Assembly (NCBI RefSeq): GCF_006088715.1
Contig: NZ_CP030771.1
Coordinates: 5,032,001 to 5,096,000 of the forward strand
Source of the DNA: Streptomyces sp. YIM 121038
GTDB taxonomy: Bacteria > Actinomycetota > Actinomycetes > Streptomycetales > Streptomycetaceae
Reading direction: 5' to 3'
Length of the DNA: 64,000 nt
Positions 42,428 through 50,992 of this stretch are shown piece by piece. Numbering within the stretch: the first letter of the stretch is position 1; each line of letters starts with the position of its first letter. The notes below the pieces were generated by a model that did no database searches, was not told the origin of the DNA, and saw only the letters and a list, made by a program, of their open reading frames with translations. The position numbers and the translations under genes were made by a program.

Positions 42428-42964
42428 CTACTTCCGCAGCTCGATGACGGTCTTGCCGATGCGGATCGGCGCGCCCAGCGGAACGGGCGTCGGGGTGGTC
42501 AGGCGGGTCCGGTCGAGATACGTGCCGTTGGTGGACCCGAGGTCCTCGACGATCCACTGGCCGTCACGGTCCGGATAGATCCTGGCATGCCTGCTGGAGG
42601 CGTAGTCGTCGTCCAGCACGATGGTCGAGTCGTGCGCCCGGCCGAGCGAGATCGTCTGGCCCTGCAGGGCCACGGTCGTACCCGTGAGCGTCCCTTCCGA
42701 GACGACCAGCTTCGTGGGGGCGCCACGGCGCTGGCGGCCGCCCCCGCCGCCCTGCCGTCCGCGGCCGCCACCGTCCTGCTGGCGCTGCGGCGGTGGCGCG
42801 GCGGCCTGCCGGGCCGCCTGCCGTCCGCCCTCACGGCGCGAGCCGCGCTGAGTGACGCGCGTACCGAACAGGTCGCTGCGGATGACCTGGACGGCCACGA
42901 TCACGAACAGCCACAGAACGGCCAGGAAACCCAGCCGCATGACCGTCAGGGTCAGCTCTGACAT
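42428..42964 (-). CDS. fhaB: FHA-domain membrane protein FhaB (FipA/FhaB type)
   Basis: The 178-residue protein has an N-terminal membrane helix (about 7-28), a basic Gln/Gly-rich linker and an FHA phosphothreonine-binding domain (about 88-176). FHA motifs are GRAHDSTI, SSRHARIYP and GSTNGTYLD. It reads PknB phosphorylation and links it to division proteins. It stands between fhaA and pstP, 10 bp after fhaA. Confidence 0.94.
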   Translation of the reverse strand: MSELTLTVMRLGFLAVLWLFVIVAVQVIRSDLFGTRVTQRGSRREGGRQAARQAAAPPPQRQQDGGGRGRQGGGGGRQRRGAPTKLVVSEGTLTGTTVALQGQTISLGRAHDSTIVLDDDYASSRHARIYPDRDGQWIVEDLGSTNGTYLDRTRLTTPTPVPLGAPIRIGKTVIELRK

Positions 42965-42974
42965 TGCCCCCGCT

Positions 42975-43865
42975 TCACCCTTCGGCTTGCCGGTAAATGA
43001 TGGTCGTGCTGCCCACGACGATCCGCGAGCCGTCGCGGAGCGTAGCGCGGGTGGTGTGCTGCCCGTCTACCACGATGCCGTTGGTAGACCCGAGATCCTG
43101 GATCGTCGAGGGCGTTCCGGTCCGGATCTCACAGTGCCGGCGGGATACGCCGGGGTCGTCGATCCGCACATCGGCGTCGGTGCTGCGGCCCAGCACCAGC
43201 GTCGGGCGGGAGATCTGGTGGCGATTGCCGTTGATCTCAATCCAGCGCCGTACTTGTGCGCCCGGGCCCGCGCCGGGGCCCTGCGGCGGGCGGCCCGGCG
43301 CCTGGGCGCCGCGGCCCGCGCCCGCGCCGGGAGGCGGCGCGGCGGGCATGGGAGGGGCGCCCGAGGGGCCCTGCGGCTGGCCGAAGCCCCCACGGGCGCC
43401 CTGGCCCGCGCTCGTGGGCCCGCCGCCGGGGCTCGCCGGGCCACCGGGGCCCGCGGAGCCGCCGGGAGCCGCGTCGGGGGTCTGCGAGGTGCTGGACGCG
43501 AGCGTGCGGCTGCGCACCCGGTATAGGCCGGTGTCGAGGTCCTCGGCCTTCTCCAGGTGGACCTTGATGGGGCCCATGAAGCTGTAGCGCTGCTGCTTCG
43601 CGTACTCGCGCACCATGCCGGACAGCTCGTCGCCGAGCTGTCCGGAGTACGGGCTCAGGCGCTCGAAGTCGGGGGCGCTGAGCTCCACGATGAAGTCGTT
43701 CGGGACGACCGTCCGCTCGCGGTTCCAGATCGTCGCGTTGTTGTCGCACTCGCGCTGGAGCGCGCCCGCGATCTCGACCGGCTGGACCTCGGACTTGAAC
43801 ACCTTGGCGAAGGTGCCGTTGACCAGACCTTCGAGTCGCTGCTCGAACTTCTTCAGAACTCCCAT
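42975..43865 (-). CDS. fhaA: FHA-domain protein FhaA with DUF3662 domain
   Basis: The 296-residue protein has an N-terminal FhaA/DUF3662 domain (about 1-120: FEQRLEGLVNGTFAKVFKSE, VQPVEIAGALQRECD). A Pro/Gly/Ala/Gln-rich linker (about 135-205) and a C-terminal FHA domain (GRSTDADVRIDD, SRRHCEI, GSTNGIVVDG) follow. It binds phosphorylated partners in cell-wall synthesis control. ATG 43865 has GGAGGAGG. It is the first gene of the leftward six-gene operon. Confidence 0.94.
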   Translation of the reverse strand: MGVLKKFEQRLEGLVNGTFAKVFKSEVQPVEIAGALQRECDNNATIWNRERTVVPNDFIVELSAPDFERLSPYSGQLGDELSGMVREYAKQQRYSFMGPIKVHLEKAEDLDTGLYRVRSRTLASSTSQTPDAAPGGSAGPGGPASPGGGPTSAGQGARGGFGQPQGPSGAPPMPAAPPPGAGAGRGAQAPGRPPQGPGAGPGAQVRRWIEINGNRHQISRPTLVLGRSTDADVRIDDPGVSRRHCEIRTGTPSTIQDLGSTNGIVVDGQHTTRATLRDGSRIVVGSTTIIYRQAEG

Positions 43866-45271
43866 GGGGCACCTCCTCCGTCGTTGTCATCCTCGTACTG
43901 CTTACTGATCGTATCCACGCGCCGGGAAATCAGCTGGTTCCCCCTGTCTGCCCAGACCACGAGTGTCGCCTCTCACAAGGCATTCCCGCACCGCTCTTCC
44001 GGGATCCTCCGGCTTCCTTCAGGGTTCCACCGGAGCCCCGCCAGGGTCCTGCCCACGGCTTCGGCGGAGATCCGCCGAAGATCTTCAGGGACACCTCAGG
44101 GGCTCCTTCGGGAACCATTGCGGGGCGCCCGTTTCCGGGGCGTTCCGCGTGCCCGCGGGGGTCCTGCGGACGCCGCCGTGGAGGCTTCCCCGGGTGGTTC
44201 CTCGGGGGCTTCCTCATCGGGGCCTCTGTGAGGTTCCTCGCGGTCCCCGATGAGGTGCACCGGGGGTCTGTGAGGTGCCTTGAGGTCTCCCTTGGAGGCC
44301 GCCGTTCAGGTCTCCGTGCTCGGGTCCTCGGGTTCGGATCCATCTGTTCGGTATGTGGCTCTGGTCCCTCGACTCAGGTCCTTCGGCTCAGGTCCTGCCG
44401 CACTCGCTGCTCGCTCCGTGTCGCCTCGTCTCGCTCCGCCCTCGCCTCCAGCCCTTCCTTCTTCGGTCGTCCCCTGCCTGCCGCCGCCTGCCGCCGCCTG
44501 CCGCGGTCCTTGTCGGCCCGCGCCGAGGTGCGTCCGCGGTCGCTTCCGTCCGGCCTCGCGTGGCCGGACGGACCGGGGCCCGAGCCCGGCGGGGCGCGTT
44601 GCCGACCCGTCGGGCGTCCGTCGGGGCCCGGCGTTCCCGCCGAGTTCCCTTCCAGGTGCCCGCCCATGTCCGTGGCGGACATCCGGTGCCTTTACGGACC
44701 GGGCCGGGGTTCCTCTTTACCAGGGATCGTAGAGGGGCTCTCAAGACAGTGTCCCGTACGTGGCTGTCGACTCTGGAGGAGGACTTGACGGGCGGCTCGG
44801 TTGCGTCGGGGGCGGGAGTCGCCGGGGTGATGTTGGCCCGCGCGGCCGGGCTGTGTGACGGCTGTGGTGTGACTCAGGGTGTCTGGCGGGGGCTGGAGGG
44901 GGGCTGGGTTGCGGTGCCGTGTGCCTGGGGCGGTGCGTGGGGCGGTGCTGGAGGCGGTGCCGGGGTGTGGGGTCGGGGGCCGTGTGGGCCGGAGGGGCGG
45001 GGTGCTGTTCAGCAGTGGTTCGCCGGTCGGCCCGGTGGTGGATGCGCAGGTCGGCCGGGGAGTGGAAGTGCGGGGCGGCCCGGCGGCGGGTGTGCGGGTC
45101 GCCGGGCTGGTGGGCGGCGGGGGCGGTCGCGGGGGCGTCGTGCGGGTGCTCGCCCCTGTCGGGCAGGTGCTCGCACATACGGATGTGAATCCACCCTCCG
45201 CAGCGTGCTAATCTTCTGCATGTCGGAAGGCGCTCGCACCACACAGTGAGAGACCCAAAGACAACACCCAT
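43866..45271. other. 1.4-kb stretch without a convincing gene
   Basis: Upstream of fhaA the sequence at 43,930-44,340 is full of short imperfect repeats (GGTTCC, TCGGGG, CTTCC) and has no reading frame with proper codon-position bias. A minus frame at 44374-44682 (102 residues, charged low complexity) has moderate bias but no support. The part nearest the tRNA has a possible broken gene, given separately. The fhaA promoter should be within 43,866-43,960, and that of the tRNA just before 45,272. Confidence 0.5.
44749..45211 (+). pseudogene. Possible frame-shifted remnant gene
   Basis: From GTG 44749 one frame reads SRTWLSTLEEDLTGGSVASG with high GC at third codon positions to about 44,980. 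From there a second frame reads plausibly (GGVLFSSGSPVGPVVDAQVG, RVLAPVGQVLAHTDV) to the stop at 45211. Neither half matches a family I know. A frameshift within one gene would explain the switch; a chance pattern in GC-rich DNA is equally possible. Confidence 0.2.
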
Positions 45272-45358
45272 GCGCGGGTGGCGGAATAGGCAGACGCGCT
45301 GGATTCAGGTTCCAGTGCCCGAAAGGGCGTGGGGGTTCAACTCCCCCCTCGCGCACCA
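45272..45358 (+). tRNA. tRNA-Leu (anticodon CAG)
   Basis: The acceptor stem GCGCGGG pairs with CTCGCGC (one G-T), discriminator A and encoded CCA follow. The anticodon arm CTGGA-TTCAGGT-TCCAG puts CAG at 45306-45308. The long variable arm (GCCCGAAAGGGC) is typical of leucine class II tRNAs, and the T-arm is GGGGG-TTCAACT-CCCCC. Confidence 0.97.
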
Positions 45359-45361
45359 GTG

Positions 45362-45395
45362 AAGACCCCAGTTCATCTGGGGTCTTTCTGTTTTT
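45362..45395 (+). terminator. Rho-independent terminator after tRNA-Leu
   Basis: Stem 45362-45371 with 45377-45386 (AAGACCCCAG/CTGGGGTCTT), 5-nt loop, then TTCTGTTTTT. Confidence 0.9.
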
Positions 45396-45808
45396 CCCGG
45401 ACTTGTGCCGGGGCCCGGGGTCCGCGTGCCGGGCCGGGGGCGGGTTGAGGCTGGGGCGCGGTGCTGGGGTCGGGCTGTGGGCCTGACTCGGTGGGCCTGA
45501 CCCGGCGGCCGGGCCGCCGAGGTCGGACTGTGCTGGAGGTCACTCCGGTCGGTGCCCGGTGCGTGCGATCGGCCGCCCCCCTTGCCGCCGAGTCCGCCGG
45601 GGCGACCCCTCCCTTTCGGGGTGGTGACGTATGTCACGGCGGCGGCTCGTGTGAGCGCCGGACGGAAGTTATCCACAGGCTGTGACGAGGATTCGCTCGC
45701 GGCGGTACGGTCGAAGCCAGTTGATGTTCGCGACGCCGCGCGACGGCTTCGCCCCGGACGGGGCGCACGCGCCGACGTGGCCACGCGGACGCCGGAATTC
45801 GGGGGGCG
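45396..45808. promoter_or_regulatory. Upstream region of DUF2252 gene with a DnaA box
   Basis: About 410 bp without a gene. TTATCCACA at 45669-45677 is a perfect DnaA box, 132 bp before the DUF2252 start. Nothing else was recognised. Confidence 0.5.
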
Positions 45809-47446
45809 ATGGCCGTGACTGAGACAACTGACACATCCGGCATGGGCGGGTCGCTCGGCGGTGGCGCGGGCGCGGGCGAGCACGGGGTGCCGGGCGGTGG
45901 CAGGGGAGCGTTGGCCACTGGTGCTGGTGCTGGTGCTGGTGCTGGTGCTGGTGCCGACGTGGGTGTGGGTGTGGGTGCGGGTGCCGGTGCGGTGGTGCCG
46001 GGGCCGCGGGGGCCCGAAGGTGCCCGGCGGCTGCCGCACGTGGACGGATTCGCCCGCCTGCCCGCGCACGGTGCGGGCCACCACCCGCGGCCCAAGCAGG
46101 AAGGCAAGGCCCTGCGCACCCGCGTCCCGCGCTCCGCACACGCGGAGTACGCCGAGGACGACCACCGCCCCGACCCCCTCGCCGTCCTGGCCGAGACCAA
46201 CAAGGGCCGGATCCCCGAGCTCACCCCCATCCGCACCGGCAGGATGGCCGCGACCCCCTTCGCCTTCCTGCGCGGCGCCGCCGGACTCATGGCGTACGAC
46301 CTCGCGCGCACCCCCACCACCGGCATCGGCGCACAGATCTGCGGCGACGCCCACGCGGCCAACTTCGGGCTCTACGGAGACGCCCGCGGCGGCCTCATCA
46401 TCGACCTGAACGACTTCGACGAGACCGTGCACGGCCCCTGGGAGTGGGACGTCAAACGCCTGGCCACCTCCCTCGTCCTCGCGGGCCGCGAGGCGGGTGC
46501 CACCGAGGACACCTGCAAGGAAGCCGCCCACGACGCCGTCGGCGCATACCGCCGCACGATGCGGCTGCTCGCCAAACTCCCGGTCCTCGACGCGTGGAAC
46601 GCGATAGCCGATGAGGAACTGGTCTCCCACACCGACGCACGCGACCTGCTCGGCACCCTCGACCGGGTCTCGGAGAAGGCCCGGCAGAACACGAGCGCCC
46701 GCTTCGCGGCCAAGTCGACCGAGCCCGTCCCCACCGCCGGGGACGACCACGGCGGCGTCACACCGAGGCGCTTCGTCGACGCGCCTCCGGTCCTGCGCCG
46801 CATACCGGACGCCGAGGCCGCGGCGGTGGCCCTGGCCCTTGGCGAGTACCGGAGCACGCTGTCGGCGGACCGGCTCCCCCTGCTCGCGCGCTATGCGATC
46901 CAGGACGTGGCGTTCCGCGTCGTCGGCACGGGAAGCGTCGGGCTGCGCTCCTATGTGGTGCTGCTCCTGGACCACCGGGGCGAGCCGCTCGTCCTCCAGG
47001 TCAAGGAGGCGTGCCCCTCGGCGCTGCTGCCGCACCTGCCGACGGCCGGGTTCAAGGAACAGGAAGCCGTCCACGAGGGCCGGCGCGTGGTGCTGGGCCA
47101 GAAGCGGATGCAGGTCGTCAGTGACTTCCTGCTCGGCTGGACCACGATCGCCGGACGCCCCTACCAGGTACGGCAGTTCAGGAACCGCAAGGGCAGCGTC
47201 GACCCGGCCGCGCTCGCCGCCGACCAGCTGGACGACTACGGCCGCATGACCGGAGCCCTGCTGGCCCGCGCCCACGCCCACAGCGCGGACCCCCGGCTCA
47301 TATCCGGATACTGCGGCAAGAACGCCGAACTGGACGAGGCGATGGCCGACTTCGCGATGACGTACGCCGACCGCACAGAGGCGGACCACGCCCGACTTGT
47401 CGCTGCCGTACGCGAGGGGCGGGTAGCTGCTGAGGCAGGGGTCTGA
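45809..47446 (+). CDS. DUF2252-family protein with Ala-Gly/Val-Gly repeat N-terminus
   Basis: The 545-residue protein has a low-complexity first 65 residues made of AG and VG dipeptides, then a DUF2252 domain (about 95-535). The domain has RIPELTPIRTGRMAATPFAF, GDAHAANFG, DLNDFDETVHGPWEWDVKRL and QVKEACPSAL. The GDAHxxNFG and DxNDFDE motifs resemble the catalytic loop and metal site of aminoglycoside-phosphotransferase or kinase-like folds, so phosphotransfer is possible but unproven. ATG 45809 follows GGGGGGC. No operon partner. Confidence 0.88.
   Translation: MAVTETTDTSGMGGSLGGGAGAGEHGVPGGGRGALATGAGAGAGAGAGADVGVGVGAGAGAVVPGPRGPEGARRLPHVDGFARLPAHGAGHHPRPKQEGKALRTRVPRSAHAEYAEDDHRPDPLAVLAETNKGRIPELTPIRTGRMAATPFAFLRGAAGLMAYDLARTPTTGIGAQICGDAHAANFGLYGDARGGLIIDLNDFDETVHGPWEWDVKRLATSLVLAGREAGATEDTCKEAAHDAVGAYRRTMRLLAKLPVLDAWNAIADEELVSHTDARDLLGTLDRVSEKARQNTSARFAAKSTEPVPTAGDDHGGVTPRRFVDAPPVLRRIPDAEAAAVALALGEYRSTLSADRLPLLARYAIQDVAFRVVGTGSVGLRSYVVLLLDHRGEPLVLQVKEACPSALLPHLPTAGFKEQEAVHEGRRVVLGQKRMQVVSDFLLGWTTIAGRPYQVRQFRNRKGSVDPAALAADQLDDYGRMTGALLARAHAHSADPRLISGYCGKNAELDEAMADFAMTYADRTEADHARLVAAVREGRVAAEAGV
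45918..45953 (+). repeat. Six CTGGTG hexamers in DUF2252 N-terminus
   Basis: Six exact CTGGTG units at 45918-45953 are followed by GTGGGT-type units to about 45,993. They encode Ala-Gly then Val-Gly repeats; copy-number change keeps the frame. Confidence 0.9.
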
Positions 47447-47535
47447 GGGGTCGGCGGGGTGAGGGCACGTCCGTAATCGAGGGCATGTCCGTGACTGTGG
47501 TGGCTGACGCGGCGGACAGGCCCTGGCTGCGACCG

Positions 47536-48072
47536 TTACTTGTGCACGTGGAAGCGCAGCATGGTGACCCCGCCCGACTGGACGTTGCTGAAGGGCTCCA
47601 GGTCGATCCGGCCGAGGCCCGGCGGTGTGAAGCGGACGCCGTCGCCGAGCAGCACCGGCAGCACGTACACCAGGATCTCGTCGACGAGGCCGCGCTGTAG
47701 GCACTGGGCGGCCACGTCGGCGCCGAGGATCTCCAGGTTCTGGTCGCCGGCGGCGCGGCGTGCCGTGGCCACGGCCTCCTCGATGTCGCAGGTGAGGAAG
47801 GTGACGTGGGGATCCGGCTCGTCGGGCGGGCGGTGGGTGAGGACGAACTGCGGCCCGCCGTCGTAGCCGGTGTTCTCGTCGGACATGCGCTTGCCGACCT
47901 CGTACGTGCCCCGGCCGACGAGCATGGCGCCGGTGGCCGCCATGACCTCCGGGAACGTCGCCGACGTCATGTGCTCGAAGATCCAGTCCATCGTGTGGCC
48001 GGGACCGGCGATGAAGCCGTCCAGGGACATCGCCCTGTTCACGACGACCTTGCCGGTGCTCGCATCCCTCAT
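47536..48072 (-). CDS. RibD C-terminal/dihydrofolate-reductase-like protein
   Basis: The 178-residue protein has the RibD_C fold of small NADPH reductases: VVVNRAMSLDGFIAGPGHTMDW, MLVGRGTYEVG, QFVLTHRPPDEP and ILGADVAAQCLQRGLVDEI. Such dihydrofolate-reductase-family proteins are common, usually with unknown substrate. Start ATG 48072. It stands alone, convergent with the DUF2252 gene and divergent from the small gene at 48119. Confidence 0.88.
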   Translation of the reverse strand: MRDASTGKVVVNRAMSLDGFIAGPGHTMDWIFEHMTSATFPEVMAATGAMLVGRGTYEVGKRMSDENTGYDGGPQFVLTHRPPDEPDPHVTFLTCDIEEAVATARRAAGDQNLEILGADVAAQCLQRGLVDEILVYVLPVLLGDGVRFTPPGLGRIDLEPFSNVQSGGVTMLRFHVHK

Positions 48073-48118
48073 GCGTCTTCTCCAAGCAGGTGGAGGGCCG
48101 GGATCGCATCATAGGTCG

Positions 48119-48328
48119 GTGAGCAACGTCTTCTCGGGTGGCAGCTACGACCTGGACCTGTCCCATGGCGCCACCGCGGTGTTCATCGACGTGCTGATGC
48201 TCGTCGCGTCCGATCTCGCGTCCGAGGACTGGGACTTCTGTGATCGGCCGCGCCAGGGCCCGGCCGGCCCGGAGGCGGGGGCTCTGGGCGGGGGTCTGCT
48301 CCGGGTGTGGCCTACGCTGGCCTGGTGA
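48119..48328 (+). CDS. Small hypothetical protein coupled to J-domain-like gene
   Basis: The 69-residue frame from GTG 48119 has strong GC bias at third codon positions throughout, unlike other frames here. Its TGA overlaps the GTG 48325 of the next gene (GTGA). The product starts SNVFSGGSYDLDLSHGATAV, contains a hydrophobic helix (FIDVLMLVASDLA) and ends TLAW. No family was recognised. The ribosome site is weak (AGGTCG). Coupling suggests it works with the J-domain-like protein. Confidence 0.6.
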   Translation: MSNVFSGGSYDLDLSHGATAVFIDVLMLVASDLASEDWDFCDRPRQGPAGPEAGALGGGLLRVWPTLAW

Positions 48329-49167
48329 CGAGCCCGGAAGCCGAGCAGGTGCAGGACGAGACGCCGGAGGGCGCGCCGCCCGAGGGCGGTGCGCGGCCCG
48401 AGGAGCGGCTTGAGAGGGCTGTGCGGGCGGCCGAGCAGGCGTTGATCGAGTACGAGATCGCGGTGGAGACGTTCCGGGTCGAGGTGGAGAACTTCTCCCG
48501 GCTGCATCACCAGCGGCTCGGCCCGATGTACGCGCGCCTCGACGAGCTGGACGCGCAGATCGCCGAGGCGGTGGCGGCGCGGTCCGGTGATCCGGAGGAC
48601 CGGCGCAAGGCCGATGAGGCGCGGGCGCGGGTGCTGCCGATGCCGGGGGTCGAGGAGCTGTTCCACGGCTGGATGGACGGTGACGGGCTGCCGCCCGAGG
48701 CCGCCGCGATGCTGACCGATCAGTCGGTGCGGCCGCCGCAGCGGGTGCGGCCGAGCGACGAGGCCCGCAAGCTCTACCGCGAGCTGGCGCGCAAGGCGCA
48801 CCCCGATCTCGCGCAGGACGAGCAGGAGCGGGAGCGGCGTGACGGGTTCATCGCCCGGGTGAACGCGGCGTACGGCCGTGGTGACGAGGCGTTGCTGCGG
48901 GAGCTCCTCGAGGAGTGGGAGGCGGGGCCGGTGCCCGAGGAGCAGCGGCCCAGCCCCAGCGAGGAGCTGTACGTCCGGCTCGAGTGGCTCGCGCAGCGCA
49001 AGGAGCTCCTTTCGGTGGTCGCGCGGGAGCTGGAGGAGAGTGCGATCGGCGCGATGCTGAAGCTGGCGCCCGACGACCCCGACCGGCTGCTCGAGGAGAT
49101 CGCCGAGCAGCTGCTCGCGCAGGTCGCGGAGCGTGAGGCGGAACTGGAGCGGCTGACCTCGACGTGA
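48325..49167 (+). CDS. J-domain-like (DnaJ-type) protein with coiled-coil regions
   Basis: The 280-residue soluble protein has an acidic N-terminus and a helical segment (about 30-95). A J-like domain follows (about 140-195: KLYRELARKAHPDLAQDEQE, INAAYG-like VNAAYGRGDEALLRELL) in which the HPD motif of DnaJ is intact, so it could stimulate an Hsp70. A long C-terminal helix (about 215-278) follows. GTG 48325 is favoured by overlap with the upstream small gene; GTG 48307 is possible. No DnaK gene is nearby. Confidence 0.85.
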   Translation: MTSPEAEQVQDETPEGAPPEGGARPEERLERAVRAAEQALIEYEIAVETFRVEVENFSRLHHQRLGPMYARLDELDAQIAEAVAARSGDPEDRRKADEARARVLPMPGVEELFHGWMDGDGLPPEAAAMLTDQSVRPPQRVRPSDEARKLYRELARKAHPDLAQDEQERERRDGFIARVNAAYGRGDEALLRELLEEWEAGPVPEEQRPSPSEELYVRLEWLAQRKELLSVVARELEESAIGAMLKLAPDDPDRLLEEIAEQLLAQVAEREAELERLTST

Positions 49168-49254
49168 GCGGCGGCGGCCGGGTTTCTGCGATGGCCCGTC
49201 GGCTGTGGGCGGTCGGGCGGGGCCGTGGCGCGGGGGTCGGGTAGCGTCGGTGGC

Positions 49255-49602
49255 ATGGAATTCGGTTCTGGTGTGCCCACGGTCACAGTCGCTGATCTCT
49301 CGGACGGCGACTTCCTGCTCGACGTCCGTGAGGACGATGAGTGGCAGGCTGGCCACGCGGCGGATGCGCTGCACATTCCGATGAGTGAATTCGTGTCCCG
49401 TTTCGGGGAGTTGACCGAGGCGGCGCCGCAGGACGGCAGGGTGAACGTGATCTGCCGGTCCGGGGGCCGTTCGGCACAGGTGACGATGTACCTCGCCCAG
49501 CAGGGCATCGACGCGGCCAACGTGGACGGTGGCATGCAGGTCTGGGAGGCCTCCGGCAAGCCCGTCGTCGACGACAAGGGTCAGCCGGGCACTGTGATCT
49601 AG
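49255..49602 (+). CDS. Single-domain rhodanese-like protein
   Basis: The 115-residue protein is one rhodanese domain: LLDVREDDEWQAGHAADALH, IPMSEF, and the active-site loop ICRSGGRSAQ with the catalytic cysteine. It would carry persulfide sulfur between partners. ATG 49255 is used. It stands alone between the J-domain-like gene and the convergent acyl-CoA dehydrogenase. Confidence 0.93.
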   Translation: MEFGSGVPTVTVADLSDGDFLLDVREDDEWQAGHAADALHIPMSEFVSRFGELTEAAPQDGRVNVICRSGGRSAQVTMYLAQQGIDAANVDGGMQVWEASGKPVVDDKGQPGTVI

Positions 49603-49699
49603 GGCGCCACCGCGTGATCTAGGGCGCCACCGCCACCGCTGCCCTTGCCGCGCGGGCCCGCGCCCCGTCGGCGGGCCCCGGCCGCTGTCGCGTGTCGGC

Positions 49700-50848
49700 T
49701 CAGCCGAGGGCGTGGGCGGCGAGTACCTCGCCCAGTGCTTCCTCGTGGGCTGCCGCAGGGCCGAGGGAGAGCTCCAGGTGCTTGGCCCAGGCGTGGTAGC
49801 GGTGCAGGGGGTAATCGGTGTCGGCGCCGAAGCCGCCGTGCAGGTGTTGGGCGGTCTGGACGACGCGGCGTACGCCGTCCGAGGCCCAGGTCTTGGCGAC
49901 CGCGATGTCGGCGGCGACAGGGAGCAGCCCGTCGCCGGGGGCCGTGCGGTCCGGTGTGCTGAGGCGCCAGGCGGCCTGCCAGAGGGTCGCTTCCATCGCG
50001 CGCAGGTCGATGTAGCGGTCGGCGGCCTGGACCGCGACGGCCTGGAACGTGGCGATGGGGTGGCCGAACTGCTCGCGCTTTCCGGCGTATTCGCTGGTCA
50101 TGCGCAGCACCCTGGTGCCGAGGCCGAGCGCGAGCGCGCAGGTGCCGGTGGTGAGCAGATCACGTAGGAAGTCCCAGGCCCCGTCAGTGGTGATGAGGTC
50201 GGATTCGGGCACGCGCACGGAGTCCAGGTGCAGTTCGCCGAGGCGTTCGCCGCTGGTGGAGATCTGCTCGGCGAGGCTCAGGCCCGGGGCTGCGCGGGAG
50301 ACGACGGCGAGGACGGTGCGGCCTTCCGGTGCGGTGGCCGGTACGAGGGTGAAGTCGGTGGTGTGCGCCCAGGCCACGGCGGTCTGGACGCCGTCGAGGA
50401 GCCAGTCGGCCCCGTCGGGCCGCGCGGTGACGGCGAGCTCGGCCCCGTCGTGTCCGGTGCGGCCGTGCGCGGCCACGGTCAGGACGGCTTCGCCCCGGGC
50501 GGCCCGTGCGAGGAGCCGCTGCTTCAACTCGGCGCTGCCGTAGGTCTGTACGGCATACGCGGCCGCGCTGGACTCCAGGAGCGGGACGCGGGCGAGTACC
50601 TTCGCTGATTCGCGCAGGACGAGGCAGAGCGCGATGGCGTCGAGGCCGGAGCCGCCGTACTCGGGGGCGAGGAGCAGGCTGAGCAGATCGGCCTCGGCGA
50701 GCTTGGCCCACAGGGCGCGGTCGAAGTCGTCGGCGACGGCCCCGGGGGTGAGGGAGGGGCTGGGCACGCCGTCGGGTGCGACGTCGGCGAAGACCGCCTG
50801 GGCCGCTTCCAGCGCTGCCTGCTGCTCCTCGGTGAAGGTGAAGTCCAC
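49700..50848 (-). CDS. Acyl-CoA dehydrogenase
   Basis: The 382-residue flavoenzyme of the acyl-CoA dehydrogenase family shows an N-terminal helical domain (DFTFTEEQQAALEAAQAVF), the middle beta domain and a C-terminal part with YAGKREQFGHPIATFQAVAVQAAD and QHLHGGFGADTDYPLHRY. No obvious catalytic Glu was assigned; it resembles the FadE proteins of steroid degradation, which often pair as heteromers. GTG 50848 with GGAGG seven bases upstream is preferred to the open frame at 50899. A KstR-type palindrome lies 74 bp upstream. Confidence 0.88.
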   Translation of the reverse strand: MDFTFTEEQQAALEAAQAVFADVAPDGVPSPSLTPGAVADDFDRALWAKLAEADLLSLLLAPEYGGSGLDAIALCLVLRESAKVLARVPLLESSAAAYAVQTYGSAELKQRLLARAARGEAVLTVAAHGRTGHDGAELAVTARPDGADWLLDGVQTAVAWAHTTDFTLVPATAPEGRTVLAVVSRAAPGLSLAEQISTSGERLGELHLDSVRVPESDLITTDGAWDFLRDLLTTGTCALALGLGTRVLRMTSEYAGKREQFGHPIATFQAVAVQAADRYIDLRAMEATLWQAAWRLSTPDRTAPGDGLLPVAADIAVAKTWASDGVRRVVQTAQHLHGGFGADTDYPLHRYHAWAKHLELSLGPAAAHEEALGEVLAAHALG

Positions 50849-50921
50849 TGTTCGTCCTCCCGCGCGCGCCGGCCTGGTCGTGTCCGTTCGCTCCGCCACC
50901 GTTTCTGACGGGTCGTCAAGA

Positions 50922-50935
50922 TAGAACAGGTTCTA
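50922..50935. promoter_or_regulatory. KstR-type operator upstream of acyl-CoA dehydrogenase
   Basis: TAGAACAGGTTCTA fits the KstR consensus TNNAACNNGTTNNA with perfect 6-bp arms. KstR is the TetR-family repressor of cholesterol catabolism in actinobacteria. Confidence 0.7.
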
Positions 50936-50992
50936 GCGGATGGGAACAGGTGCTGCCCCAGTGGCGGGCGCACCGGCGCGGCGGCGGTCGGC

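Noticed and set aside
44374..44682. 102-residue charged minus frame upstream of fhaA
   Set aside because: Low complexity and no homology recognised; GC bias moderate only. Mentioned in the intergenic entry but not called.
45272..45358. tRNA-Leu as attachment site of an integrated element
   Set aside because: No integrase, excisionase or second copy of the tRNA 3' end was noticed on either side.
45305..48166. 953-residue open frame on the minus strand
   Set aside because: It runs antisense through the DUF2252 gene and the tRNA-Leu; product is low-complexity Arg/Pro/Gly without domains. Typical shadow in high-GC DNA.
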